Positions 8,350-18,700 of a stretch of DNA of 64,000 bases are shown one piece after another (position 1 is the stretch's first letter; every line of letters starts with the position of its first letter). Under the pieces are notes generated by a model. That model was not told the DNA's origin, made no database searches, and saw only the letters and a program-made list of their open reading frames with translations. This stretch comes from Algoriphagus limi (lineage in GTDB: Bacteria; Bacteroidota; Bacteroidia; Cytophagales; Cyclobacteriaceae). A program made the translations under genes and the position numbers. The stretch is taken from assembly GCF_024919275.1 (NCBI RefSeq), contig NZ_JANWGH010000002.1, positions 124,001 through 188,000 of the forward strand. The letters run 5' to 3'.

Positions 8350-10974
8350 TTACTCTACAACGACCGGCGTTTCAATATTTTTGAAATACACCTGCTTATC
8401 AGCATCCAAGTCAACCATTACTGCTGAATCATTCTCAATGTATCCAGCCAAGATTTCCTTGGAAAGCTCATTCAAAATCAATCGTTGCATCGTTCGCTTA
8501 AGCGGTCTGGCTCCAAACTGAGGATCAAACCCAACATCCGCCAAGTAATCCAATACCTCTGGAGTAGCCTCAATCTCAATATTGGATTCAGACAATCGCT
8601 TCTGAATTTCTCTCCATTGGATATCCACGATTTTGCGGATTATCTCTTTGTTGAGAGGCTCAAACATGATCACTTCATCAATCCGGTTGAGGAATTCAGG
8701 TCGAACAGATTTTTTGAGTAGGTCGAAAACCTCTCCCTTGGTCTTTTCCAAAACCTCTTCCTTGTTCCAGTCCTCCATCTCAGCAAATCGCTCCTGAATC
8801 AAGTGCGAACCGATGTTGGTGGTCATGATAATGATCGTATTCTTGAAGTTGGCGATTCGACCTTTATTATCAGTCAATCGTCCATCATCCAAAACCTGCA
8901 ATAGGATATTGAATACATCCGGATGGGCTTTTTCAATCTCATCCAAGAGAATAACAGAGTAAGGCTTTCTTCGAACTGCTTCGGTCAATTGTCCACCTTC
9001 ATCGTATCCCACATATCCAGGAGGTGCTCCTACCAATCGGCTGACGGCATGTCTTTCTTGGTATTCGGACATGTCGATTCGGACCATGGCATTTTCATCA
9101 TTGAAGAGATATTCAGCAAGGGCTTTCGCCAACTCAGTCTTACCCACACCGGTGGTACCCATGAAGATGAAGCTACCAATTGGACGTCTTGGATCCTGCA
9201 ATCCGGCACGGCTTCGACGAACTGCATCGGAAAGGGCGGCGATCGCTTCTTTCTGTCCAGCCACTCGTCTTCCCAATTCATCCTCCAAGTGGAGTAATTT
9301 TTCCCGCTCGGATTGAATCATTTTGCTTACCGGAATTCCAGTCCATTTGGAAACAACGGCTGCGATGTCCTCAGCATCCACTTCCTCCTTAAGGAGAGGT
9401 GAGCCAGATTGCATTTCTACCAGTTGCTTTTGGAAGGATTCCAATTTCTTTTCAGATTCTACAATCTTTCCATATCGGATTTCGGCTACTTTTCCAAAAT
9501 CCCCGGCACGCTCAGCTTGCTCGGCTTCCAGCTTAAACTTATCAATGTTCTCTTTTTCGCGCTGAATGCCCATAATCACAGCCTTTTCGCTTTCCCATTT
9601 CGCCTTTACAGACTGACGCTTTTCGGAAAGTTCTGCAATCTCCTTGCTCAAAGAAGCCTCTTTATCCTTGTTCTTTTCTCTTCGGATCGCTTCTCGCTCA
9701 ATTTCCAATTGCATGATTCGACGATTCAACTCATCCAATTCCTGAGGCAAAGAATCAATCTCCATTCTCAGTTTGGCTGCTGCTTCATCCATCAAGTCAA
9801 TGGCTTTATCAGGCAAGAATCGATCGGTGATATAACGTTGGGATAATTCCACTGCTGCAATTACCGCATCATCTTTAATCCGAACCCCATGGTGCAATTC
9901 ATATTTATCCTTGATTCCTCTGAGGATAGAAATCGCATCCGCAACATCCGGTTCATCAACAATAACAGCTTGGAATCTTCGCTCGAGGGCTTTATCCTTT
10001 TCGATATATTTCTGGTATTCTTTAAGAGTGGTCGCACCGATAGCATGCAATTCACCTCTTGCTAAAGCTGGCTTCAGTAAGTTGGCGGCATCCATGGCCC
10101 CTTCACCTCCACCGCCTGCTCCGATCAAGGTGTGAATCTCATCAATAAAAAGAATGATCTCCCCTTCCGAGTCGGTCACCTCTTTAATGACGGCTTTCAG
10201 TCGCTCTTCAAATTCACCTTTATACTTGGCACCAGCTACCAACAAACCCAAATCCAAAGAGATAAGGGTTTTTGATTTTAGGTTTTCGGGCACATCCCCA
10301 GAAACGATTCGCTGAGCCAATCCTTCTACAATCGCTGTTTTACCTACCCCAGGCTCTCCCAATAGGATAGGATTATTTTTTGTACGTCTTGCCAAGATTT
10401 GCAACACGCGCCTAATCTCTTCATCTCGGCCAATGACAGGGTCGATTTTGCCCTTTTTGGCCAACTCATTTAGGTTTTTGGAATATTTTTCCAAAGCCCT
10501 ATACTTACTTTCTGCGTTAGGGTCAGTCACTTTAGTTCCTTTTCGTAGTTCTTTAATTGCTTCAATCAAGGGCTTTTCAGCTATACCTTGATCTTTCAAG
10601 AGTTGGGCAGTGGCATCTGCACCTGCCAAAATCCCCAAGAGCAAATGCTCAATGGCGACAAATTCATCCCCAAAGGTTTTGAGATAATCCTTAGCTTTAG
10701 TCAAAGCTTGGTTGGCAGCACTTGAAAGATATGGCTGCTGATTATCTCCACTTACTTTGGGGAGTTTCCCCAATTGCTCATCAAGCTTTTGGGTAATCAA
10801 CTGCTTATTTGCACCGAGTTTTTTAAAGACAAAATCGGTGACATTTTCATCCTCAGCAAAGATCCCCTTAAGCAAATGAGCCGGCTCGATGGTAGGTTGC
10901 CCTGAACCCATCGCCAACTCAACGGCTTTTTGGATCGCCTCTTGAGACTTGATAGTAAATTGCTTGAAATCCAT
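8350..10974 (-). CDS. clpB: ATP-dependent disaggregase ClpB
   Basis: At 874 residues this is the usual length for ClpB. It has the Clp N-terminal repeat domain (residues ~1-145), AAA+ module 1 with Walker A GEPGVGKT at 206-213 and Walker [10 protein letters not shown], the long coiled-coil middle domain (~410-530) that distinguishes ClpB from ClpA/ClpC, and AAA+ module 2 with Walker A GTTGVGKT near 610 and [18 protein letters not shown]-terminal D2-small domain follows. It works in the cytoplasm with DnaK to pull proteins out of aggregates. It is monocistronic, with a terminator at 8299-8328. No CIRCE or other heat-shock operator was recognised upstream. Confidence 0.97.
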   Translation of the reverse strand: MDFKQFTIKSQEAIQKAVELAMGSGQPTIEPAHLLKGIFAEDENVTDFVFKKLGANKQLITQKLDEQLGKLPKVSGDNQQPYLSSAANQALTKAKDYLKTFGDEFVAIEHLLLGILAGADATAQLLKDQGIAEKPLIEAIKELRKGTKVTDPNAESKYRALEKYSKNLNELAKKGKIDPVIGRDEEIRRVLQILARRTKNNPILLGEPGVGKTAIVEGLAQRIVSGDVPENLKSKTLISLDLGLLVAGAKYKGEFEERLKAVIKEVTDSEGEIILFIDEIHTLIGAGGGGEGAMDAANLLKPALARGELHAIGATTLKEYQKYIEKDKALERRFQAVIVDEPDVADAISILRGIKDKYELHHGVRIKDDAVIAAVELSQRYITDRFLPDKAIDLMDEAAAKLRMEIDSLPQELDELNRRIMQLEIEREAIRREKNKDKEASLSKEIAELSEKRQSVKAKWESEKAVIMGIQREKENIDKFKLEAEQAERAGDFGKVAEIRYGKIVESEKKLESFQKQLVEMQSGSPLLKEEVDAEDIAAVVSKWTGIPVSKMIQSEREKLLHLEDELGRRVAGQKEAIAALSDAVRRSRAGLQDPRRPIGSFIFMGTTGVGKTELAKALAEYLFNDENAMVRIDMSEYQERHAVSRLVGAPPGYVGYDEGGQLTEAVRRKPYSVILLDEIEKAHPDVFNILLQVLDDGRLTDNKGRIANFKNTIIIMTTNIGSHLIQERFAEMEDWNKEEVLEKTKGEVFDLLKKSVRPEFLNRIDEVIMFEPLNKEIIRKIVDIQWREIQKRLSESNIEIEATPEVLDYLADVGFDPQFGARPLKRTMQRLILNELSKEILAGYIENDSAVMVDLDADKQVYFKNIETPVVVE

Positions 10975-11033
10975 GTATCGCTAGTGGTTTAGTTACTTTT
11001 TGTGTTCACTAACCTATTCAGCAAATCCACCTC

Positions 11034-11041
11034 CAAAGCTA
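11034..11041 (-). promoter_or_regulatory. Candidate -7 promoter element of clpB
   Basis: On the minus strand this reads TAGCTTTG (TAnnTTTG consensus), 59 bases before the clpB start. No clear -33 element is found at the normal spacing. Tentative. Confidence 0.3.
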
Positions 11042-11198
11042 TTTTTCGGTCAGAATGGCTGGAAAATATGCTAGGAAAAACCCAATCAGGAAATTTTGAC
11101 AGAAAAATAACGTCTTCAAAAAATAAGTTTAGCCAATAATGAAAATGAAAAATCTTATGCCTCTGATTCAAATGGGGCTAAAAATTTTAAAGCGAAAA

Positions 11199-12668
11199 TC
11201 AATCCTTCTCCTCTTTCTTTTCTAAGATCATCCCATTATCTATATCTAAACTTGGATTCTCCTCTTTGATACGGTTTACGAGTTCAGAAGTAACTTTTGT
11301 GTTCCAGAGATAGACTCTTTTCAGACTTTTCATCTGTGACAAAAGAACCAAGGTAGAATCTCCAACAGAGGTATTGTAGAGGTTGACAGATTCAAGATTT
11401 TCCAATTGAGAAAGATGGGAAGTGCCTTTATCTGTGATTTCATTATTATCCAGCATCAATCTGGTCAGATTAGGGAAACCGCCTATGATTTCTAGCCAAG
11501 AATCTTCTGCCCCAGAACCACCCAAGTCTAACCAAGTGATTTGTTCCTTCGCCAAATCCAAAACTTGAATATTTTCCTTGGCAAGCTTTCCATTTCCAAC
11601 TACATCCAAAAAATTGTTTCCCCCAGAAAGTGTAGAGACCCTAAATCCTTGCTCCTGCAACTTTCTTAAATCTTCTTCAGAGAGCTGAGCCACTTGAAAT
11701 TTTTCATAATGAGCCTTCCTTCTAGTTGATAACCCATAAGTATTCTCCAAGAAAGCCTGAATTTCTTCCGGTATACTTTCATCCGTAATAGCAAGCTCAG
11801 GAGACATTCCGTTTTCTATCCAAAAATTCAAGAGCATGATTTCTCCATAAGAAAGCCCAGCACCTTTAGGAGGCATGTATTTTCGACTTTTTGGATCTAA
11901 AGTAACTCTAACAAAAAGCTCACTTGATTCGGGAGCACCGCTCTCAAAGGCAGGTCCGCTATCTCCTCCTCTTATGAGATCGTCAAGCGAAGTGACATTC
12001 AATCCTCCTTTAGGAGACTCTGCATTATGGCAATTCGCACATTTTTGTTGAATTGTGGGGCCTAGAATATGCTCAAAAAGTAAGGTAGAATCAGAATCAG
12101 CTGGAAAGGCCAAAGAATCCTGCTCATGATTTGCACTTAGAAAAAGGTCCTGGACAAATTCTGGAGCATAAGTATACAGGTAATTTTCTCCATGGGTCAA
12201 GCCTCCTCCCAAATGACCAGTAATCGAGACGCTGATCACAATAGCACCCATAAGTATCCCAAATGATGATTTTCGCTCAAGAATTGCTCTCTCCATTCGA
12301 TCAATTTTCAATCTTGAAGTGAAGGGAAGGCCTTTCTCACTTTTTTTGAAAAATCCCAACATTAACAAAACAGCACCTACCGAAAGTACCGATACTGCAA
12401 TTCCCATTATCCGGTGCCAAAAAAGATTATCAGAAGGATAACCCCCTTCTTCCGCTAAAAAGAAACCTAAAATAACAGATACCATTGCAGAAAGTGCTCC
12501 AAGAAAAAGTGTTAGTGGTAAAGCATTGAGAAGAAACCGAAATCTTTTTGAAAAGGAAAGCAAAAAAAGAATGGCTGCTAAAAGAAGAAAACCAATTGGT
12601 AAATGAACCAAAAGAGAATGAAACCGACCCAAAAAAAGTGTAGTCTCGGATTGTAAAAGGATATACAT
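11199..12668 (-). CDS. Membrane DUF2231-like / cytochrome c / leucine-rich repeat fusion protein
   Basis: This 489-residue protein has three parts. Residues ~15-160 hold four or so membrane helices with conserved histidines (RFHSLLVHLPIG, FWHRIMG, GHLGGGLTHG), as in DUF2231-type membrane domains. Residues ~195-290 are a planctomycete-type cytochrome c domain with heme motif CANCH (C210, C213, H214) and a probable Met ligand in YMPPKG (M265). Residues ~365-465 are a few leucine-rich repeats (LTRLMLDNNEITDKG, LESVNLYNTSVGDS, LKRVYLWNTKV). By family knowledge it is a membrane-anchored c-type cytochrome facing the periplasm, plausibly passing electrons between quinone and a partner. Its neighbours DUF1501 and PSD1 are the usual company of such cytochromes. 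The heme domain is sure, the partner and reaction unknown. Confidence 0.85.
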   Translation of the reverse strand: MYILLQSETTLFLGRFHSLLVHLPIGFLLLAAILFLLSFSKRFRFLLNALPLTLFLGALSAMVSVILGFFLAEEGGYPSDNLFWHRIMGIAVSVLSVGAVLLMLGFFKKSEKGLPFTSRLKIDRMERAILERKSSFGILMGAIVISVSITGHLGGGLTHGENYLYTYAPEFVQDLFLSANHEQDSLAFPADSDSTLLFEHILGPTIQQKCANCHNAESPKGGLNVTSLDDLIRGGDSGPAFESGAPESSELFVRVTLDPKSRKYMPPKGAGLSYGEIMLLNFWIENGMSPELAITDESIPEEIQAFLENTYGLSTRRKAHYEKFQVAQLSEEDLRKLQEQGFRVSTLSGGNNFLDVVGNGKLAKENIQVLDLAKEQITWLDLGGSGAEDSWLEIIGGFPNLTRLMLDNNEITDKGTSHLSQLENLESVNLYNTSVGDSTLVLLSQMKSLKRVYLWNTKVTSELVNRIKEENPSLDIDNGMILEKKEEKD

Positions 12669-12763
12669 AAGAGTAAAATTGACTTATTTAAAGATAACAA
12701 TTTTGTACCTTACCTTACTGTATTACAAAGACTTATTATTAAAGTTCAATAACATCAAGCTCA

Positions 12764-14323
12764 ATGAATTCCAAATTTTTAAGGTTTAACACTTTACTTT
12801 TCGCAATTCTCCTTTTGATTTTTTCCTGTAAAAAGGCCGATGAAAACCCTCAATCGCAAGAATCTGACATTTATCTCTGGGAAGATCAAACGGCGGTTTA
12901 TCTCCCCGAAACTGCTGAATGGACCAATCGAGTAGAAGTTGCAGATTTGAATAAAGACGGGTTGATAGATCTGATTTTTGCCAATGGAGGCAATTATTCT
13001 GAGCCGGGTGAGCTCGAGTCAAGCCGAGTGTTCTTAAATCAGGGACCGGATAAACAATTCCTTGAAATTACTGAACAGGTTTTTGGAGATGCAAAATTCT
13101 ATGCTCGGGTAATTAAAGCCCAAGATTTGAACAAGGACGGATATTTAGATCTGGTAATTGGGAACACCTTTCAATCACAAAGCGAAATTTATTTTGGAAC
13201 AGAAGAGGGTGATTTTATTCGAAAAACTTCCACACGCCTTCCCGCAATCTTAGCAAGTGTTGGTGATCTTGAATTTGGAGATGTGGATAGTGACGGGGAT
13301 CTCGACATCATTTTGGCTGATTGGGGACCTGGATCCAACATGGAAAATAAAGGAGGAAGAACCATGCTTTGGTTAAATGATGGAAACGGGAAATTTGAAG
13401 ATGTCACTTCCTCTCAAATGCCTGATATTCTAATCCAGTTTTCATGGGATTTGGAGTTTATTGATTTCGACAATGACTTCGACTTGGATATTGCTATTTC
13501 CTGCAAAAGATGTGGAACAAGCCGGCTATTCGTAAATGATGGAAACGGAAAATTCGAGGATAAACGAATGTTCCCAGCCTACACGAATAATTATGAATTC
13601 GAAGCAATGGACATCAACCAAGATGGGTTTTTGGATCTGGTAACAGTCAACGACGGGGAAATAGTAAATCAAATTTCCTGGTCAAGAAAAGAGCATGTTT
13701 TTTTGAATGACAGTGCTAAGCAATTCATTGATGCCACCGCTCTGCTTTGGGAAGACCTGGATAATATCGGTGAAGACGATAATAATGTGGCCTTCTTGGA
13801 TTTTGATTCGGATGGGGACCCTGATTTTATTTTAAGTAGTCTTACCGGAGAAGACCGGCTTTTGGTCAATGATGGAACAGGTAAATTTCAATTAAGGCAA
13901 AAAGTACTTTCCGGAGAGGACACCCCACATACCCTTTCTCTAGTATTTGCGGACATAAATAATGACCAGAAAATGGATCTAGTAATGGGACAAGGCGAAG
14001 GTGAAAAGGATATTGAAGAGCGAATATTTATAGGAAAAGGAATAAACAAGGACTCTGCAAAACCCATCATCTCCCATTTTGAACTGAAAGGCTTAAATCA
14101 GGAAAAATCTGAGATTAGAGCCAGAATCAATGACAATAAAAGCCCGAGTGATTCCGAAGATTGGGAATCTGTATTTGTAAAAGTTAATTCAGAAATAATC
14201 CCCATGTATTGGTACGGCGAATATTTATGGAGGGCTCAATTCCAAAATGGAGAAAAAGACGAAAGTATTGAAATATGCGCAACTGATGCAAGCGGAAATC
14301 AGACATGCCTGAAGATCCAATAA
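12764..14323 (+). CDS. VCBS/FG-GAP repeat lipoprotein, predicted seven-bladed calcium-binding propeller
   Basis: This is a 519-residue lipoprotein (lipobox ends at C22, IFSC). Seven repeats each carry a D-x-[D/N]-x-D-x-x-x-D calcium loop: VADLNKDGLIDL, AQDLNKDGYLDL, FGDVDSDGDLDI, FIDFDNDFDLDI, AMDINQDGFLDL, FLDFDSDGDPDF and FADINNDQKMDL. This predicts a seven-bladed integrin-like propeller. The last ~100 residues form a separate domain. It is read toward the DUF1501 gene, with only nine bases between the stops, and away from the cytochrome gene. Its place inside the c-heme locus suggests a role at the cell surface or periplasm alongside those proteins, which is inference. No enzyme motif is seen. 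Confidence 0.85.
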   Translation: MNSKFLRFNTLLFAILLLIFSCKKADENPQSQESDIYLWEDQTAVYLPETAEWTNRVEVADLNKDGLIDLIFANGGNYSEPGELESSRVFLNQGPDKQFLEITEQVFGDAKFYARVIKAQDLNKDGYLDLVIGNTFQSQSEIYFGTEEGDFIRKTSTRLPAILASVGDLEFGDVDSDGDLDIILADWGPGSNMENKGGRTMLWLNDGNGKFEDVTSSQMPDILIQFSWDLEFIDFDNDFDLDIAISCKRCGTSRLFVNDGNGKFEDKRMFPAYTNNYEFEAMDINQDGFLDLVTVNDGEIVNQISWSRKEHVFLNDSAKQFIDATALLWEDLDNIGEDDNNVAFLDFDSDGDPDFILSSLTGEDRLLVNDGTGKFQLRQKVLSGEDTPHTLSLVFADINNDQKMDLVMGQGEGEKDIEERIFIGKGINKDSAKPIISHFELKGLNQEKSEIRARINDNKSPSDSEDWESVFVKVNSEIIPMYWYGEYLWRAQFQNGEKDESIEICATDASGNQTCLKIQ

Positions 14324-14332
14324 TCAGGTTAT

Positions 14333-15745
14333 TTAGCTTAATATATCCTTTACTACCCTTCCTTCCACATCTGTTAGCCTGAATCTTCTTCCTTGGAATT
14401 TGTATGTGAGACGCTCATGATCTAACCCCATCAAATGAAGCAAAGTCGCATTCAAATCATGAACATGAACCGGATCCTCCACAACGTGGTAGCCAAACTC
14501 ATCGGTTCTCCCATAAGTTAACCCAGCTTTAACCCCTGCACCTGCCAGCAACATGGTATAGGCATCAGGGTGATGGTCTCGACCAAAATTATCCTTGGTT
14601 AATTGACCCTGTGAAAAGCATGTTCTTCCAAATTCTCCACCCCATACAACCAGGGTGTCTTCTAACAATCCACGCTGTTTCAAATCCATGATAAGTGCTG
14701 CACTTGCTTGGTCTACTTCTTTGGCTCTCTTTCCAATTTCCTTAGGCAAATCACTATGATGATCCCAACCACCATGATAAACCTGAATAAATTTCACACC
14801 ACGCTCGGCTAGCCTTCTCGCTAGAAGACAATTACTTGCAAAGGTTCCAGGCTTTTTACTATCCTCTCCATATTGTTCATAGATATAGTCAGGCTCTCCT
14901 TTTGTATCGACTACTTCAGGAACTGAGGTCTGCATTCGGAAAGCCATTTCGTATTGGGCCATCTTTGCTTTGATCGCAGGATCTTCCCAAAATTCGTAAG
15001 CTCCTTCTTGCATTTTTTTCAAATAATCTAGCTGCTCTCTCCGAGCCGATTCAGAAACTCCCGGAGGATTGGTCAAAAACAAAACCGGATCTTTTCCACC
15101 ACGAAAGCGAACCCCTTGATGTTCTGCAGGCAAAAAAGCACTCGAATACAATCCTGCAAACCCTCCCTCCAAGCCTTCAGTTTTGAGAACAATGAATGCA
15201 GGAAGGTTTTCATTATCAGACCCCAAGCCATAACTTATCCAAGAACCAAAAGATGGCCGCCCAGGAAGCTCTGATCCAGTATTTGTAAACATTTGCGCCG
15301 GTTCATGTTGAACTGATGCAGTATACATGGATTGAATCTTGCAGAGTTCATCGGTAATCTTTGACATGTGAGGCATCAAATCACTCATCCACATCCCACT
15401 TTGACCATGCTGTTTGAAATTCCAACGAGTACCAACTAACGGAAGAGAATTCTGAGCCGATACAGTCCCAGTCACTCTATCCCCTAAAACGCTACCCGGA
15501 AGATCCTGCCCATTCATTTTGACGAGCTGAGGTTTAAAATCGAACAGATCTAATTGGGAAGGAGCTCCAGCCATGTAGAGGTAAATGATTCTCTTTGCTT
15601 TTGGGACAAAATGAGGTCCGGTAGTAGAGGCAAAAAGTGTGGTTGGATTGAGCAAAGAAGCCAAAGATACCGCACCAATCCCCAGTGAAGTTCTAGTCAA
15701 AAATTCTCTCCTTGTCAAAGGCGTATGTATATGATTATGTCCCAT
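14333..15745 (-). CDS. DUF1501 protein, Tat-exported, alkaline-phosphatase-like fold
   Basis: The 470-residue protein has a twin-arginine signal (TRREFL at residues 11-16, then a hydrophobic stretch), so it is predicted to be exported folded, often with a metal. The body matches DUF1501, a branch of the sulfatase/alkaline phosphatase superfamily. Visible metal-site-like motifs are GGWDHHSD around residue 337, VVWGGEFGRT near 368 and GRDHHPDAY near 390. Members nearly always pair with DUF1549/DUF1553 (PSD1) proteins, as here: the PSD1 gene lies two bases upstream in the same direction. The substrate is unknown for the family. Operon membership and export are well supported. Confidence 0.9.
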   Translation of the reverse strand: MGHNHIHTPLTRREFLTRTSLGIGAVSLASLLNPTTLFASTTGPHFVPKAKRIIYLYMAGAPSQLDLFDFKPQLVKMNGQDLPGSVLGDRVTGTVSAQNSLPLVGTRWNFKQHGQSGMWMSDLMPHMSKITDELCKIQSMYTASVQHEPAQMFTNTGSELPGRPSFGSWISYGLGSDNENLPAFIVLKTEGLEGGFAGLYSSAFLPAEHQGVRFRGGKDPVLFLTNPPGVSESARREQLDYLKKMQEGAYEFWEDPAIKAKMAQYEMAFRMQTSVPEVVDTKGEPDYIYEQYGEDSKKPGTFASNCLLARRLAERGVKFIQVYHGGWDHHSDLPKEIGKRAKEVDQASAALIMDLKQRGLLEDTLVVWGGEFGRTCFSQGQLTKDNFGRDHHPDAYTMLLAGAGVKAGLTYGRTDEFGYHVVEDPVHVHDLNATLLHLMGLDHERLTYKFQGRRFRLTDVEGRVVKDILS

Positions 15746-15747
15746 GA

Positions 15748-18700
15748 TTACCTTTTCATGTAAGTTTCATCGAAATTATAAATGGAATTTGCCACCACTG
15801 CCAATGCAGCAGTTTGGATTTTATCCAACTTTGGGTCTCTTGGTCTTTCCCCTACAGCTAGTAATGAATCGGCTCGAGCAGGGTTTTCTTGGAAATATTT
15901 GAAAGCACTTTCATAATGCTCTTTCAAAGTATTCAAAAGCTGATCATTTGGAGTTACCCCTGTCGATAGCCTAAAACTCAGCGCAAGCCTTTCTTCCAAT
16001 GATTCCTTTTCTTTGATGACACGCTCAGACAAAAATCTCGACGCCTCCACAAATTGAGGTGCATTGAGCAAGTTCAAAGCCTGCAAAGGAGTATTGGTGT
16101 TTTCTCTTCTTGTAATACAAATTTCCCGATTTCCGGCATCAAAAGTGACCATAAATGGTGCCGGAGAAAATCTCCTTGAGAAGGTGTACAAGCTCCTTCT
16201 GTACAGATTCGCGCTAGTATCTTGTTTGTATTTGTGGAGTTTGAAAGAAAAATCTCCCAACTCTGCCCAAAGGCCTTCTGGCTGGTAAGGTTTCACACTA
16301 GGGCCTCCCACCTCTTTATTTAAAATTCCACTTGAAGCCAAAGCATTATCCCGTATAAATTCTGCTGGTAGACGGTAACTGCTAGCTCTTGCATAATACT
16401 TGTTTTCTGGATCTGTCTCGTATTTTTCTTGATTAGCAAAGGAGGACTGCTGATAAGTGGCTGACATTACCATTAGCTTCAGCATTTTTCTCAAATCCCA
16501 ATCGTTCTCCATGAACTCATAAGCCAACCAATCCAAAAGTTCAGGATGAGTTGGTAAATCACCTTGGATTCCAAAATCCTCCGAAGTTTTGACAATCCCT
16601 TTTCCAAAAATCATCTGCCAATAGCGATTGATAATTACGCGAGAAGTGAGCGGGTTTTCTGAATTGACAAGCCATTTAGCAAGCCCTAATCGATTTCGGG
16701 GATAATCTTCAGGAAAAGGTAAAATATATTCTGGGGTACTAGGCTGAACTTCTTCAAGATATTGATTGTAAATCCCTCGACTCAAAATATAAGTCGGCCG
16801 AGGTTTTGGCATATCTTCCATTACCATTACTTCCCGCACAGACCCCAACAAATCTGTCTTCTTTTTTCGCAAGACTCTAATTTCATTTCGAAGATCAATT
16901 GCTGATTTCTCTTTTGAAATTAGATGTTCTAGTGCTAAAAACTTTGAAAAAGAACTTTCTTCCAAACCGCCTAAAGTGGCCATTTCAATTGGGGATAATT
17001 CCCTATCATACAACTTCACTTCATCCATTGCTCCCCTGTAAATACCAGGGTCAAACGAAAAGAGTCTGTAACTTTTCCCAAGTCTAACCGGAAGCGTATC
17101 CAACTTGGATGTGTATTCATGAATTGGAAGAATACTTCGGCTTAACTTATCGGATAAAATGGATAGTTCTTGCTTTCCTCCATCGATAAAGATTGAAATT
17201 CCTGAAGCCATTCCTGTCCCATCATAGGTAAATCCAACTTGAGACCAGCGATCAAATTCTACCTGACTCTTTGTAGTCACTTCAATGTAATCATCCGGAA
17301 GCCGGTGAATTAGGCGTAGGTTTAGATGATTCATCGAATCGAGAAACATTTCCCATCCCCGATAAAAACTGGCGAAATTTCCGGTATTCCCTATAATATT
17401 TTGGATATGCTTTGTTTCTTCTTTTTTTGGATTGATCCAAAGGCTCACACTGAATGGATCATAGAGATCATAAAATCCTGACTTATTTAGACTGACATAA
17501 TCATAGTCATCATCGAAAGAAACTGCTTTCCCTATTTTCCCTTCAACTAATTCAACCCCCAAAGTTGCCTCAGATATTTTATTCTTATCCAGAATTAATA
17601 CTTCCTCAAATTCGACTTTCTTTTTCTTTGCCTTTTTGATTGAGTCAATCTTAGCCTTTTCCTTTGGTGACTTTTTCTTATACTCTTCAGCTTCTTCCTC
17701 CGCAAATGGATTCATCCGCTTTTCGGGCCGTTTTATTTTTTCGAAAGACTCAAATGAAAAAGCCCCAACTTCATTTTCTATCTTTTTTATTTGGCCGATT
17801 TCAGCAACATAATCCTTGATTTCGGAGGCTTGAATCCTCTTTAACTCATTTTCCTTTTCCAGAATTAATTGATCCAGAGAATCCAAGGAATTTTTTTGGG
17901 AATCTTCAAAAAGTAGAAGTGTAGGAGGTCGATTGAGATCTGTAGGGCCCAAGCCATATTCATCGATGCTATTGAAAAATGCAGAAAGCTGAAAGAAATT
18001 CTTTTGGCTAATAGGATCAAATTTATGATCGTGGCATCTGGCACAACCCATGGTCAAACCCAAAAATGCTGTCCCGGTAGTAGAAGTTCTCTCAGCCACA
18101 TATTCTACCCGATATTCTTCCGAAACCGAACCTGCAGAAGCCTCCATAGGATTCAATCTGTAAAATGCTGTGGCTAGTCTGTCATCTCTTGAAGCGTTGG
18201 GCAATAAATCTCCTGCAACCTGTTTCGTGATGAAATCCCTATGAGACATGTTACTTTTGAAAGCTTCTATCACCCAATCACGGTAAGGCCACATCTCTCG
18301 ATACCCGTCAAAAGAAACACCATGAGAATCTGAATACCGGGCCACATCCAACCATTCCATAGCCAGACGCTCCGCATGTGCTTGAGAAGCTAAAAGTTTA
18401 TCGACTACTTTTTCATAAGCATCGGGGGTTTCATCATTTAAAAAATCATCCATTTCTTGGATAGTTGGGGGAAGTCCCGTCAAATCCATGGTGACTCTTC
18501 GCAAGAGTCTTTCTTTATCTGCAATTGGATTAGGGGTGAGATTTTGCTGCTGCAGTTCTTTTTGAATAAAATGGTCGATTGGATTATTTCTTTCCCAATC
18601 CGAATCCACACTTGGTACTTCAGGAGATTCCACCGGAATAAAAGACCAATGATCTTTCCATTCGGCCCCTTGCTGAACCCATTTAGCGATTGTTGCAATT

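Noticed and set aside
10989-11171. 60-codon minus-strand open frame upstream of clpB
   Set aside because: It overlaps the clpB leader and candidate promoter, and its composition does not look like a protein family.
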